Positions 11,945-23,105 of a stretch of DNA of 64,000 nt are shown in pieces. Within the stretch, counting starts at the first letter, position 1. The number at the start of each line of letters is the position of its first letter. The position numbers and the translations under genes were made by a program. The notes under the pieces were generated by a model. It did not search any database, had not been told where the DNA came from, and saw only the letters and a program-made list of their open reading frames with translations. This DNA is from Tachypleus tridentatus (Eukaryota > Arthropoda > Merostomata > Xiphosura > Limulidae): the NCBI RefSeq assembly GCF_004210375.1, contig NC_134830.1, positions 168,771,874 through 168,835,873 of the forward strand. Direction: 5' to 3'.

Positions 11945-12220
11945 TAGTTTTGTTTTTTTGAATTTCGCACAAAGCTACTCGAGAGCTGTCTGTGCTAGCC
12001 GTCCCTAATTTAGCAGTGTAAGACTAGAGGGAAGGCAGCTAGTCATCACCACCCACCGCCAAATCTTGGGCTACTCTTTTACCAACGAATAGTGGGATTG
12101 ACCATCACATTATACGCCCCCACGGCTGGGAGGGCGAGCATGTTTAGCGCGACGCGAGCGCGAACCCGCGACCCTCGGATTACGAGTCGCACGCCTTACG
12201 CGCTTGGCCATGCCAGGCCT
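11945..12220 (-). mobile_element. Thr-SINE copy, full length
   Basis: Complete from the GTTTTTTTGAATTTCGCAC tail to TGGCCATGCCAGGCC. It carries a small duplication-like change (GCGCGACGCGAGCGCGAACC on the plus strand) near the B-box. Confidence 0.85.
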
Positions 12221-13282
12221 GAAGTGTGTGTCGATTAATAAGTTAAATTTGACCCAGTTTTCTTTTCATTATTTGGAAGAATATTATATTTTAGCACACA
12301 CTAGAAAGAGTGTATTGGGATCATGAGTACTTTATATTAAAACGACTTCTGAGCCTTACCATGTCATAACAACCCCTGTGGCTCCGTCCAGTCATGCTCT
12401 ACCTGACGACCGTGCATCTCGACAAAAGTCCTGCCTGCATCAGTGTTTTACAGTGAAAGGTCCTATCATAAGTAAGTCATATTTAAAGCACACACATCTT
12501 TTTTTGCAGCTTTCCATAAGCCATCTAGTTAACGAGGACAAATTTCTTTTAGTGTCTTTTTGAACATTACAATCACAAATAAGTCCGTAGCCACTACATT
12601 CAACGATTTGGCTGATATGTCTTCATGTAGAGTAATATCCAAACCCACTTCATTCTCCAACTGTTGGAGTAAACAGTGGTTGAACAAGCATGTAGTAAAA
12701 GCAACTTGCGTACAAGTGTTTGGTGTCACTTTTCCAGAGAGAAATATTTACTACCCATGATGTGTACTATTACCTGAGGCAATCTAACCGTCTTTTGCCA
12801 CTGACATTTGTTACAAAATGTTTCGTTTCACTTATCACAACTGGAATACAGATGGTTTCAGATCTCTGTCTGAATAGCTGTGATGTCTCTAGTTAATAAA
12901 TATTCCTTCGTTTTCTAATGATAAAGAGTATCCCAAGCTAAACAATTCTAAATCCCTGATTGAAACACATCTTTATGATCTAAGTGTATAAATATTTTGA
13001 TTGTGACAGGACTCATAAATACCCTTTTTTTACAAATGGCCATTTTTGTGACGTCATACTACGCACGCAAATGATGAAATGTAATCCTGACATATTCCAT
13101 CCCACCACGGCTGAGGTAGTCACATTGCTTGTTGATTTCTACGTTAAAAATTCGCTTCAATATAACTTACTGAAACCGCTGTACAGTTGATTGTTTATAT
13201 CGTAATGCTCTTTTAGAGCAACAACTTGAACAGAGTTAGGTAGTTAAATCATCTTATAAGTAATGATGTAAATATTTTAAGT
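12221..13282. other. 1 kb with no recognised gene
   Basis: Two overlapping open frames on opposite strands near 12530-12760 have no family resemblance and no splice context I trust. Nothing else was recognised. Confidence 0.4.
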
Positions 13283-13494
13283 GTGTTTGTTTTTTGAATT
13301 TCGCACAAAGCTACTCGAGGGCTATCTGCGCTAGCCGTCCCTAATTTAGCAGTGTAAGACTAGAGGGAAGGCAGCTAGTCATCACCACCCACCGCCAACT
13401 CTTGAGCTACTTTTTTACCAACGAATAGTTGGATTGACCGTGACATTATAACGCCCCCACGGCTGAAAGGGCGAGCATGTTTGGTGCGACCGGG
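13283..13494 (-). mobile_element. Thr-SINE copy, 5'-truncated
   Basis: The body is well preserved, but the element stops at GGTGCGACCGGG (plus strand), so the whole tRNA head beyond the B-box is absent. Confidence 0.8.
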
Positions 13495-14135
13495 AAATAT
13501 TTTAAATAAATCAAGAGAACAAAACGAGCAAAAACGTTAAAACTCTAAATTAAAAATATACGTATAATCTTATTAAGGTTTTTAATTAAACCTAATGTGA
13601 ATATTAATATTTTTAAAATTTTATTAATGAATGAAATCTGGACAGTAGTTACAATATCTGGCACGGGAGAAAGTAAAGGATATAAACATTTATCAACAGT
13701 TAATTGTTCTAATTACTTTCTTTTATAGAATAAACTTTTAGATACATATACAACAAACAACAAACTTAAATTAAACACATTTTTTGTTAGACATTATTTA
13801 AATGTTTTCAGGGCGGAAACTGGATAAACGAGATGGATATGATAAAACACTACTAGGTGAAACGTAACTTTGTGTATATGAAATAAGCATGCGTTTCAGC
13901 ATCAATAAGTCAAAGCTGTGCTGATAAAGCTCTGCACAATAACTAAATATTCATGAGAAAATTTAATTATTCTCACTCTAAAACGTGTCTGAATGATACT
14001 GCATTTGTTTACTATAGAAAGTCTGACCACACCTTATTCTGAGAAGAAGAAAAACATTAACAGTTTGAACTAAAAATGTCAGTGGTGAGTGTTAGGATTA
14101 ATTAAATGAATGAAAACACACACTGATATACATAT

Positions 14136-14209
14136 ATGTCACCCTAGTAATTGTATTGTATGTCATCTTAGTAATTGTTTTGTATGTCATCTTAGTAATT
14201 GTATTGTAA
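14136..14209. repeat. 24-bp tandem triplication
   Basis: Three copies of a TGTATGTCATCTTAGTAATT-type unit with 24-bp spacing, differing at one or two bases. The surrounding 1.1 kb (13495-14612) shows nothing else. Confidence 0.8.
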
Positions 14210-14612
14210 GCTTGAAGAGAGAACCCCAGTCGACACTTTAGCGATATTATGTAAGTAATTATTCTCGAAAAGGTTAGCAAAAATAAGTATCAGAAAAAAA
14301 GAGTAAATTTTGGTTTTGTTGTTTACAATGAATACAGTTAAACAAAATCCGTTTCCAGCTTCATAATACAGCATTGAAATAAGAAGTACGCAAGTCCAAA
14401 GTCTGGAAAAAATCCAAATGTAAATCACAGTCCACAAAGTTTGTGTTATTTTCTTTAGCTTAAAACTAAGCAATATCTATCTGATCTCTGTCCACCATGT
14501 GAAATCAAACCCCTTGTTGATCTATAATTATTTAGACAGTCAAAATAAACGTTTAATTGTTCAAAATTAACGGTATCATAATAACTAAGTTTTCCTGGCC
14601 TTTTTAGGAAGT

Positions 14613-14773
14613 GTTTGGTTTGTTTTGAATTTCGCGGGATTGACCGTCACTTATAACACCTCCACGGCTGTAAGGACAAACATGTTTGGTGTGACGGGAC
14701 TCAAACCCGCGACCATCGAATTACGACTAGAGTGCCTTAACCACCTATTGTTAACCATGACTAGAGTCATGCC
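14613..14773 (-). mobile_element. Thr-SINE copy with internal deletion
   Basis: The 3' end (TTTTGAATTTCGCG) joins directly to GGGATTGACCGTCAC, so about 120-140 bases of the central body are lost, while the promoter half with B-box survives. An insertion of GTTAACCATGACTAGA-like sequence disturbs the head. Confidence 0.7.
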
Positions 14774-15469
14774 AGTTATTAGAAAGCTAGTTTACAATAA
14801 TAAATACACATTTGTTGTTTTTTTTCATAATGACATTGAAACTCTTGGGAAGATAAAGTTGAAATGTTATTTCTATCTATAAAATAGCTACTACATTTCT
14901 CGGAGGTGTTGTTTAGAACAGAACAATACAATGGACTATTTACTCTCTGTCTACCGCGAGAAAACAAACTCTGGATTTTAACTTTGTAAGTCCATAGACT
15001 TACAGTTGACCCACCTGGGTACTTTTCGCGAAAAGTGGATATGCTGAGAGAAAATATCCAAGTATCATTACACTGTGACTTTGTATTCATTGTTAGTGTT
15101 TTTAACTACCAAAATCCAAACATGTTATTATGGTTTATGTCCAAAGTTTATTGGTGATCCTATTATAATCGCATCTCGGGCTATTTTACCTATTTTAATC
15201 TCAAGTTTTAAAACATAATTTTACAAGAGGTTTAAATTATGGATGTTAAGACACAGACTCCCTTATTAAATATTAACTCCCAAGTTTTAAAGTCAAAACA
15301 ATACTTTTCTTGTTTATCTTGTTTATCATTTACTTTACTTTAGACCTTTGGAAATGACATATCGCCCTAAGTGTCTGCATTGAAAAAGTATGAAATCGTC
15401 TGTTCTAAAATCTAGTTTATAGGAACATGTATGATTACCAGATAGCATGACATAATGTTTATGTTATAA
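14774..15469. other. no recognised feature
   Basis: AT-rich and non-coding by inspection. The minus-strand open frame at 14779-15090 has no recognisable domain. Confidence 0.4.
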
Positions 15470-16440
15470 TAACAACGTGACTCAATGTTTAGAAACAACA
15501 ATGGATCTATTGGTTCATCTCGACTGTTCCATACCTTAAACCCAACTATCACCCAACTAAGTTAGCAAAATAACTTAAATTTTTAAATCAACCCTTATCA
15601 TTAATATAATTATCAAACTTTATCTTAAACTCACTTAAATTTATGGACTACTCAACATCCGAGGGTAACCCATTTCAGAAGTTAACTACCCTTTAGAAAA
15701 ATAAAACTGTCTCAGCTAAAAATGACTTCTACCTTGCCAAGTTTTATATCTGTGCTCCGTAGTCCCCTATTTAAAATGTTATTTACTCTAACGTTATTTA
15801 AGCTGGTATTAAAAACTGCAACGAAAGTCGAGTCCTTTTAGCAGATCCTTGAAGAAATTCCCACCCCCAGCTAGTACAGCGGTATGTCTCCGGATTTACA
15901 ACGCTAAAATCAGGGGTTCGATTCCCCTCGGTGGGCTGAGCAGATAGCCCGATGTGGCTTTGTTATAAGAAAAAAACACAAGAAATTCCTCTGTAGATTT
16001 CGAAAAGAAGACATGGTTTTGGTAAGAAAAAGTTGAAATGAGAGATTGTCAACTGTGTGATAATATATTGTCAATTAATCTACTGGAACAAACAAAAATA
16101 TATATTAACCGAACTCTAAGCCTAACCCTAATTTACGTCTTTCCGTTCTATAATGTTTAAAGTACAGAATAAGGGGTTAAGGTTCTTATTTTATCGACCC
16201 CTCCCCCAAATAGTCTTGTATATTTCAGTAAGATCACCTATTAACCTTTTTTTTCAGAAGAACTAAAATTAAAAGATCCTTGCCTATCCCTATAAGACAA
16301 TATTTCCATTCCAATAATTGTTCTATTAAACCCTCCTTCAATTAGTTAATATCCTTACTCAAAGAATGTTAAAACTATACACAGTTACCAAATGGGGTGC
16401 TTATTACCTCTTTTGAATCATAATCATTGTGTCTATAAAT
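15470..16440 (-). pseudogene. LINE ORF2 C-terminal remnant (CR1/L2-like), split by a SINE-B
   Basis: Minus-strand translation gives GGDLTEIYKTIWGRG-type residues around 16210-16180. Beyond the inserted SINE-B comes RVVNF, stop, NGLPSDVE, then FKIKFDNY around 15695-15610. This is the typical C-terminus of non-LTR retrotransposon ORF2, where WN.LP..VV is followed by FK..LD. Two stops fall where tryptophans are expected. The 5' part, including the catalytic RT, is absent, as in most LINE insertions. Clade assignment is tentative. Confidence 0.65.
15862..15979 (+). mobile_element. SINE-B copy with 10-bp target-site duplication, inside a LINE remnant
   Basis: Near-consensus copy. The direct repeat AAGAAATTCC flanks it at 15852-15861 and 15980-15989. 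It interrupts the LINE remnant, so it is younger than that element. The duplication supports LINE-type integration of this short family. Confidence 0.85.
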
Positions 16441-16889
16441 ATACTTTAAAATAGAGTTAGCTTGACTGACAAACATGTTGTAGTGATTTGAGTTGTTGTT
16501 TTTTTTCTATTTTCAGCTGTTGTCAACAGAGTTATATAAGTGTATGCAAATTAATTTAATGTTTTGTCATGAACTGAGATGCAAACATTAATCAGTTTAG
16601 TTTAGCTGATGAATTTCTGTTTCTCACTAACTTCAAAACGTCATCACAATTTTTGTCTTTCGTGTTGCGTTACTAACTTCAAACAATGAATTAAAACTTT
16701 TTAGAACATACTTTAATTAATTGAAATAGCATAATCACGTTGTTCTATGCACGAATTTTACCTAATTGTCACCTTAAATTAGTTAACTTGACAAACTGTA
16801 TTTCCAAACATTGTTTAATTATTTTACTTTGTGTTTCGATAAAACGTTGAAATATAAAACATCTAAAAAAAACTACCTTGGTTCTCCAA

Positions 16890-17215
16890 CAATGTGAGTG
16901 CTTCTATAAATTGTCATGTTAAAGAGAGTACTTCTATAAATTATGTTTACGAAAGTGCTTCTATAAACTGTCATGATAACAAAAGTGCTTCCATAAACTG
17001 TCATGATAACAAAAGTGCTTCCATAAACTGTCATGATAACAAAAGTGCTTCTATAAACTGTCATGATAACAAAAGTGCTTCCATAAGCTGTCATGATAAC
17101 AAAAGTGCTTCCATAAACTGTCATGATAACAAAAGTGCTTCTATAAACTGTCATGATAACAAAAGTGCTTCCATAAACTGTCATGATGACAAAAGTGCTT
17201 ATATAAACCACCACG
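16890..17215. repeat. 30-bp minisatellite open on both strands
   Basis: About 11 copies of GTGCTTCCATAAACTGTCAT plus GATAACAAAA. Because 30 is divisible by three, both strands hold an uninterrupted 113-residue frame: plus 16894-17235 repeats SASINCHDNK, and minus 16873-17214 repeats YGSTFVIMTV. I see no promoter, splice context or family for either, so I treat it as a satellite rather than a gene. Confidence 0.85.
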
Positions 17216-17235
17216 TTAAAGACTTGAAAAAATGA

Positions 17236-18530
17236 TTCTTTTGTCTAGTTGCGACAATATGACACGAACAATTGTACAGGAGTAAATATTTCTCTCTTAT
17301 TTAATTTGTCAATGTCTGTTTATCTGTGTTTTAGTTTGTTTCTATCAATTAATCTATTTATCTAACAGTCGTTCATTATGTCAGCTTCTTTTGTTTTTAT
17401 GCTTAAGTTAAGCTAAGTTAATTGACTATTCTTATAAATAAATAGAGCGTTAGTAATTAAGCCTAAAAAAAGCTTTTTACTGTTAGTTTCGGTTTTTGTT
17501 TTACAGAACGCTCACGTAGAAGCTGTAAAGCGAAACGCTGAATTTCTAATTAAGTAAAAGGAACATTTTGATGTAATGATGTTATTTATTTCAAGTATTA
17601 ATATGTCTTCTATACACAAATATGCACTAGAGAAAATGAAAGATGGGATGTTATCTATCTATTAAAGAACCATTTCCGGTTCTTTATTTATAATTAAGTA
17701 CTAAAAACAAAACGGAGAGGCACGTCTTAGTAAACAGAATTATTTACTTCACGTTTTCCTAAAAATATTTAGAATGAACGAGACTCGGACAACAAATTAA
17801 AACATGGGCCTACTAAAACAGAAAGAAACTTCATTGATTGGCAAAAAAAATGCATTAAGTAAGAACTAAATCCTGCTTCACGTTTATGGACTAAAATTAA
17901 ACTAATATTCTTAACAATTCAATAAGCGTTAGTAAGTTTCTGTTCGAGTGAGATGTAAGGTGATCCAGTTGAAACTATACACAGGTGTCATACTTTCAGA
18001 GGAGTTTTGGTTTTGTTTTCGAGAATAATCGTGAAATCCGTCAGTAAGATGATTGTTTTGGTCACGGGAAAACGTAATAATGATGTGGAAGTGAAAACAG
18101 TTGAGATATAAGTTTATATAATGGAACAGAGATGAATATCTTGATATGCATGTCTACGAAACATTTGTTTCCGACCTAGATAATCTGGGGAATATTTTAT
18201 TATATTGTAAGTGAAAGCTACAATGAAAGAGGAACACGTGCCATTTAATTATCGTGTTTTTTTTTCATATGCTGACGTACTAAGTAACCATATTAATTGC
18301 TTTAGCCAAATCAACAGATAATACAAACGCGTATATTACAGTGCACGAGACCCGATGAACTTTTGATACATCCAACATTCGTGTTATTTGACTGCGTTCA
18401 CTTCTAGTGGTTCATTAATGTGAGAACAAATCTACAGGGTATATCGTCTTATTTCTGTTAAGTAAATGTGTAAATGTGCAAACATTATTTTTCTTTATGT
18501 CTTTAAATGCATATATGACAACTGCTTCTC
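17236..18530. other. 1.3 kb with no recognised feature
   Basis: AT-rich and without recognisable exons or repeats. Confidence 0.4.
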
Positions 18531-18531
18531 A

Positions 18532-18695
18532 ATATGCAGAAAGTAATAATACAATAGTGTAATAATTTAAAACGTATAATGATACAATAGTGTAATAATT
18601 TAAAATGTATAATAATACAAAATTTAATAATATAAAAACTATAATAATTCAAGAAGTATAATAATACAAAACGTAATAATACAAAAAGTACAACA
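18532..18695. repeat. AT-rich imperfect tandem repeat
   Basis: Two 38-bp units containing GATACAATAGTGTAATAATT, followed by degenerate RTATAATAATACAAAA-type units. Confidence 0.7.
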
Positions 18696-19289
18696 TTACT
18701 CGAATATCTTGAATTGTATAGACGTATACGACGGAACAGCAGTTATTGTTTTTTTGTAGGTAGAACTGCGTATCTTTGGCTTACTCTCTCTATTTCTTCC
18801 ATTATTTCGTACACAGACGTGTAGCCTATCTCGTTTGTTAACTCAGATCATATCTCGTTAGAATTTCCGTGTGCTGATTCTTTCATCTACCTTCTTCTTT
18901 GTACTGTTTCTCTGGTTACTTAAAGAGAAACCTTGGGAAGGGAATGATCTTTTTCCACACTGGAAAGTCGTGTCTTGGTTACAACTTGCCACGAACTACT
19001 GATGCACATCTGGCGAAATAGGAAATGTCACCTTTGCATTTCAAAGTGTAGTAATATTTTTATCTATCAAAACTACTCCAAACATTTCAACTGTGTTTCA
19101 AATGAAACTTAAACGGATCAAGTCAAGTCTTGGGCAACATCTATCTCAAGTAGAAGAGTGTGGTAGAACTTGATGTATTATTTTGTTGACAGATGTATAC
19201 GTCTACCAGTGCAGTGATATGTAGAACGTGGCATCGTGACAAGGTATTCATTACTTACACCGTGATGTTATCTCTATCCTTCTTCACAG

Positions 19290-19474
19290 TTGAGACAACA
19301 AAATTATATCCAAAGTGTTCTTCGGATTACCATACAAAACCAAGATTTATCCGAGGACAATCGTTCCAAGTGTTGGTTTTTATCTGTCACATTGACATCT
19401 GATGAATTACGTTCATGGCTTTGCGCATTATTGACTCAACTTCATGGAAATATCTCCTCAGTCCTGAACTCTCA
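19290..19474 (+). CDS. candidate coding exon, PH-domain-like C-terminal part
   Basis: A strong acceptor (ATCCTTCTTCACAG, ending 19289) is followed by a frame open for 61 codons and then a CA|GTAAAG donor; reading through the donor gives Q and stop. The residues KCWFLSV followed by SDELRSWLCALL look like the last strand and C-terminal helix, with its conserved tryptophan, of a pleckstrin-homology domain. A 51-bp phase-0 piece at 19193-19243, bordered by AG and GT, could precede it. No other exon of such a gene was found, so this could be a chance open frame or a decayed exon. Confidence 0.3.
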
Positions 19475-19867
19475 GTAAAGTTGTGGGTTTTTTAAGGTGT
19501 CGTATTAAGGCAACGTTTACATGACTTATGGAGTGATTTTTTTACGTGAAAGAGCCAGTTTCACAGAGTATAAAGTCCATTGATTTCGAGTACCTTAATA
19601 CTTTATTCACAATGGATTTGGATAAAAGCTCGCTGATTTTCATATCTTGGACGCTCATTCCTCCAAATTTGCACTCATTGGACTTTTTAAAGCCCTCTTA
19701 GCTCTTTTATTCCTGGAATCCTAGCTGCGATTGGGTGCCTGTGACAGGTAATTACCTTTATATGCTCTATGATGTTTACACGCAAGTTCAGTGTGAAACT
19801 TTAGTTAGTGTTTGGTGTATGTGCTATTTAAATATTTTTGTAGTGTGTGTGTGTACATATATTTAGT

Positions 19868-19980
19868 GGGCCCGGCATGGTCAGGTGCTTAAGGCACCCA
19901 TCTCGTAAACTGAGGGTCACGGGTTCGAATCCCCATCCCACCAAACATACTAGTCCTTTCAACTGTGGGGGTGTTATATC
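19868..19980 (+). mobile_element. Thr-SINE copy, 3'-truncated
   Basis: The head GGCCCGGCATGGTCAGGTGC, B-box GGTTCGAATCCCC and about 40 bases of body are present; the element then stops at GGGGGTGTTATATCGAGG. Confidence 0.75.
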
Positions 19981-20529
19981 GAGGGGTATCCGTACTTGTC
20001 ACGTGTTTACATGTCATCTTTGAAAATAAAAATAAAACCTGATATTCCTTAGCTCGTTCATTTTCATTATCAGCTAAAAGCTGTAAATCGTTTTAATTCA
20101 CTAAGCTTTTAGGAAAGTTCCTGAGGACGTTTTATAAACAATACGAGTCGTGACAACACCAGTGCCATCTGTTGATGACAGTGTCTCAGTTTTCGTTGTA
20201 AACAATATTTTAGACGTTACAACACAAACTAAAATATAAATTCTAAATAATCTTGAAAACTTCACTTATTTTATGATATGCTATAAATCAAGGTAATACT
20301 CTTCAGTATCTAAAAATATCAATTTTTCACATTTAATTTATAGTCGCGAAATCTGTTACCAAAAGCTCGATTTTAAGACACGTTTTTATCCAACACTATT
20401 TTAATTTTATCTTAATATTTAGTGTTGGCAGAATACAGTGATACACTATTTAGTTACAGCTCTTGAAATTCAGTTTTTATTATCTTACCATAGTACTGAT
20501 GGACATGCGCAGTGCCTTACTTACTCCTT

Positions 20530-20559
20530 TATAAATAGTTATAGATTCCTGTATTCAGC
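20530..20559 (+). promoter_or_regulatory. possible core promoter (TATA box plus initiator)
   Basis: TATAAATA at 20530-20537 is followed about 26 bases later by TTCAGC, a passable arthropod initiator. It would start a transcript whose first exon could end at the GTGAGT donor at 20892. Inference from motif spacing only. Confidence 0.25.
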
Positions 20560-20891
20560 AGACTAGCAAAGAGCTGAGAAAGAAGAGAGCTGAACCAGTG
20601 ACACTTAAAACAGTAATAAACACGTTTTATATACTTACATCTGCATATATCCCCCGCACTATTATTTTATAGTTTCATCAATCTGCGGGGTTTTGGTAGA
20701 TTTCCATACATTTTCGGCGGTAAGTTATTAATTTTTAAGAATTTCATTTATTCTCTTAGCATCAAATCGTAAATAAGTCAGAAAGAGAATGTAATATAGA
20801 TTATCTTAAAAGCGAAGCATTTGAGCATAACAAAAGACAGTTTAAACATACATTTTCTGATAAACCCCACTGTTACCAGCAGGTCATCAAG
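20556..20891 (+). other. possible noncoding first exon
   Basis: Lies between the candidate initiator and a consensus donor (CAAG|GTGAGTTTT, GT at 20892). It could be a distant 5' UTR exon of the RYamide receptor, whose start exon begins with an acceptor at 33877, but 13 kb separate them. It contains a hairpin-prone pair, CCCCCGCA (about 20651) and TGCGGGG (about 20684). Confidence 0.2.
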
Positions 20892-21145
20892 GTGAGTTTT
20901 AACCGCTTCTTTTATGTCTTGTCGTTTTTTATTGTTTTTATTTATTCTTCAGTAACTGGATATTAAATTCAGAGACGTTTTTTTCAAACGTTAACATGTT
21001 TTAAAATCGAGAATACCCAGAAATTATAAAAATAAATTGTTTTAACTGTGTTTCAAAAAAAAATTCTTAATATAATTCCTGGCATAGAAAGAACATTTTA
21101 ATTTTTCGACTTTCTAGACTGCATAAAATATTTTCTATTCAGGAA

Positions 21146-21420
21146 GGCCTGGCATGGCCAGGCGGTTAAGGCACTCAACTCGTAATCCGAGGGTTGCGGA
21201 TTCGAATTCTCGTCGCACCAAACATGCTCGCCCTTTCAGTCGTGGAGGCGTTATAATGTTAGGGTCAATCCCACAATTCGTTAAGAAAAGAGTAGCCCAA
21301 GAGTTAGCGGTGGGTGATGATGACTAGCTACCTTCCCTCTAGTCTTATACTGCAAAATTAGGGACGGCTAGTGGAGATACCCCTCGTGTAGCTTTGCGCG
21401 AAATCCAAAACAAACTAAAC
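21146..21420 (+). mobile_element. Thr-SINE copy with perfect 10-bp target-site duplication
   Basis: Full length. TATTCAGGAA flanks it at 21136-21145 and 21426-21435, after an A-rich tail (AAATCCAAAACAAACTAAAC). Confidence 0.9.
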
Positions 21421-22034
21421 CATATTATTCAGGAAATGGCGGAACGTCTTTGAAGTTTGTTGCTGTATTACATCAACACTTTAAGTGCATCGTTAAAATT
21501 CACTAAATCGGAACAGAATATTAAACAAAATCTAGTCGATTAAGAATTAATTAAGAAAATAACTACCTTTGCGTTTGTGTAAACGATGTTAATTATTTTA
21601 CGTTTAGAACCACCTAGATTTTGTAGTTCTGACAACACTCCAGCTAGGCTTCATGATACCTTTATTGTACTGAAATAATAATTTCGTTTGCTTGTTTATT
21701 TGTCTTAGAATATTCGCGCAAAGTTACTCAAAGATTATTAGTCCATAGCCTTTGATGGTTTTGTAATTATGAACTAGACAGATATAGTAGATAATCAACA
21801 ACACATATCACCATCCTTGGATTGTTCTTATTTGACCGTCACTTTTACTACAAAACCATGATATCAAAATGTGCGGAGTGCGTCGGGCTCTTAGTAACAT
21901 TACGTTAAACATTTGATCACGCCCTCCCCACTGTTCATCAGAGAATTTAATTCTAGTTAGTAAATGTCTAACATTATCAATTTCAAATAAAGTAATCTTG
22001 CTATTTTGTTTTAGCTCAGAAGTTATACGTGTAA

Positions 22035-22200
22035 TATGTTTAAATTTCGCGCAAAGCTACACGAGGGCTATCTGCGCTAGCCGTTCCTAATTTAGCTGTG
22101 TAAGACTAGAGGGGAGGCAACTAGCCATCATTACCCACCACCAACTCTTGAGCTACTCGTTTACTAACAAAAAGTGGGATTGACCGTCACATTATAACGC
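22035..22200 (-). mobile_element. Thr-SINE copy, 5'-truncated
   Basis: The 3' two thirds only, ending at CACATTATAACGC; the tRNA head is missing. A second minus-strand copy lies about 50 bases further on. Confidence 0.75.
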
Positions 22201-22251
22201 GTATATTTAATATAAAAAATGTAATATTTCGTAAAATTCATTAAATATATT

Positions 22252-22523
22252 TGCTTTTTGAATTTCGCTCAAAACTACACGAGGGCTATCTGCGTTGGTC
22301 GTAACTAATTTATCAGTGTAAGACTAGAGAGAAGGCAGCTAGTCATCACTATCCACCACAAGCTCTTGGGCTGCTCTTTTACCAATGAATAGTGCGATTG
22401 ACCGTCACCTTATAACCCCACCACAGCTGAATGGGCGAGTATGTTTGGAGTGACGAGTATTCAAACTCATGACCTTAGGATTAACAGTCGAGTTCCTTAA
22501 CTGACCACCTGGCCATGCAGGGC
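22252..22523 (-). mobile_element. Thr-SINE copy, full length, diverged
   Basis: Runs from TTTTTGAATTTCGCTCAAAA to GGCCATGCAGGGC. The anticodon region and B-box carry several substitutions. Confidence 0.8.
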
Positions 22524-22787
22524 TATTTCCTTTTGAAGTTGCAAAATAATTTATTCTTAATAAGTAGTTTATAACTCATTTCAAATATCTTAAAATATTA
22601 AATAAAAAAGTAAATGCAACCTGCTCTTTAAACCAAATATTTCAAACTTTGGACTCGTGTGTTCATAACACTCTTGCAAATAATTACTAGTCAAGTTTTT
22701 GAACATTTTAATCAATTTAACTTTCTTGATAATAGTTGTAGATCGAAATAAAAGTTATTAATTGCTACATTACTACACATTTGATTT

Positions 22788-23105
22788 TCATTGAGTCTTC
22801 CTGATACTGTAAACCTGGACAATTTTTTGTTCTTTGGCACATGATTGAGTCTTTCTTCTGTTCCAAATTCTACTTAAACGGAGATACTTAACATCAGTAT
22901 TATTGAGTTTAGTTGTTCTGCTCCTTCCTTTTCTATTTTTAAATTTATCTATCTCGGTCTCACGATATAGGATGTGCTTGACAATGTTTAGGGAACACTT
23001 CAAGTCTGTAGCAATTTGTCAGAGAGTCCAGCCAGCATCACAGTAAGCTTTTGTGCGAACTCGCTGTTCTACTGACAGTTCTCAACGCTGATTGGGCCGT
23101 GGCAT
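22788..23105 (-). pseudogene. Tc1/mariner-type transposase N-terminal remnant
   Basis: One minus-strand frame of 106 codons from an ATG at 23105 reads MPRPNQR, stop, ELSVEQRVRTKAYCDAGW, stop, QIATDLKCS, then RKGRSRTTKLNN and further basic residues. This is the paired helix-turn-helix DNA-binding region of a Tc1-like transposase, including the GRPRK-type linker (here GRSRTTK). Two TGA stops and loss of the DDE catalytic part show it is dead. I could not find terminal inverted repeats. Confidence 0.65.

Noticed and set aside
21690-21900. Possible very old Thr-SINE (GCGCAAAGTTACTCAAAG ... TTGACCGTCACTTTT-like)
   Set aside because: Similarity is patchy and limits cannot be set; too weak for the feature list.
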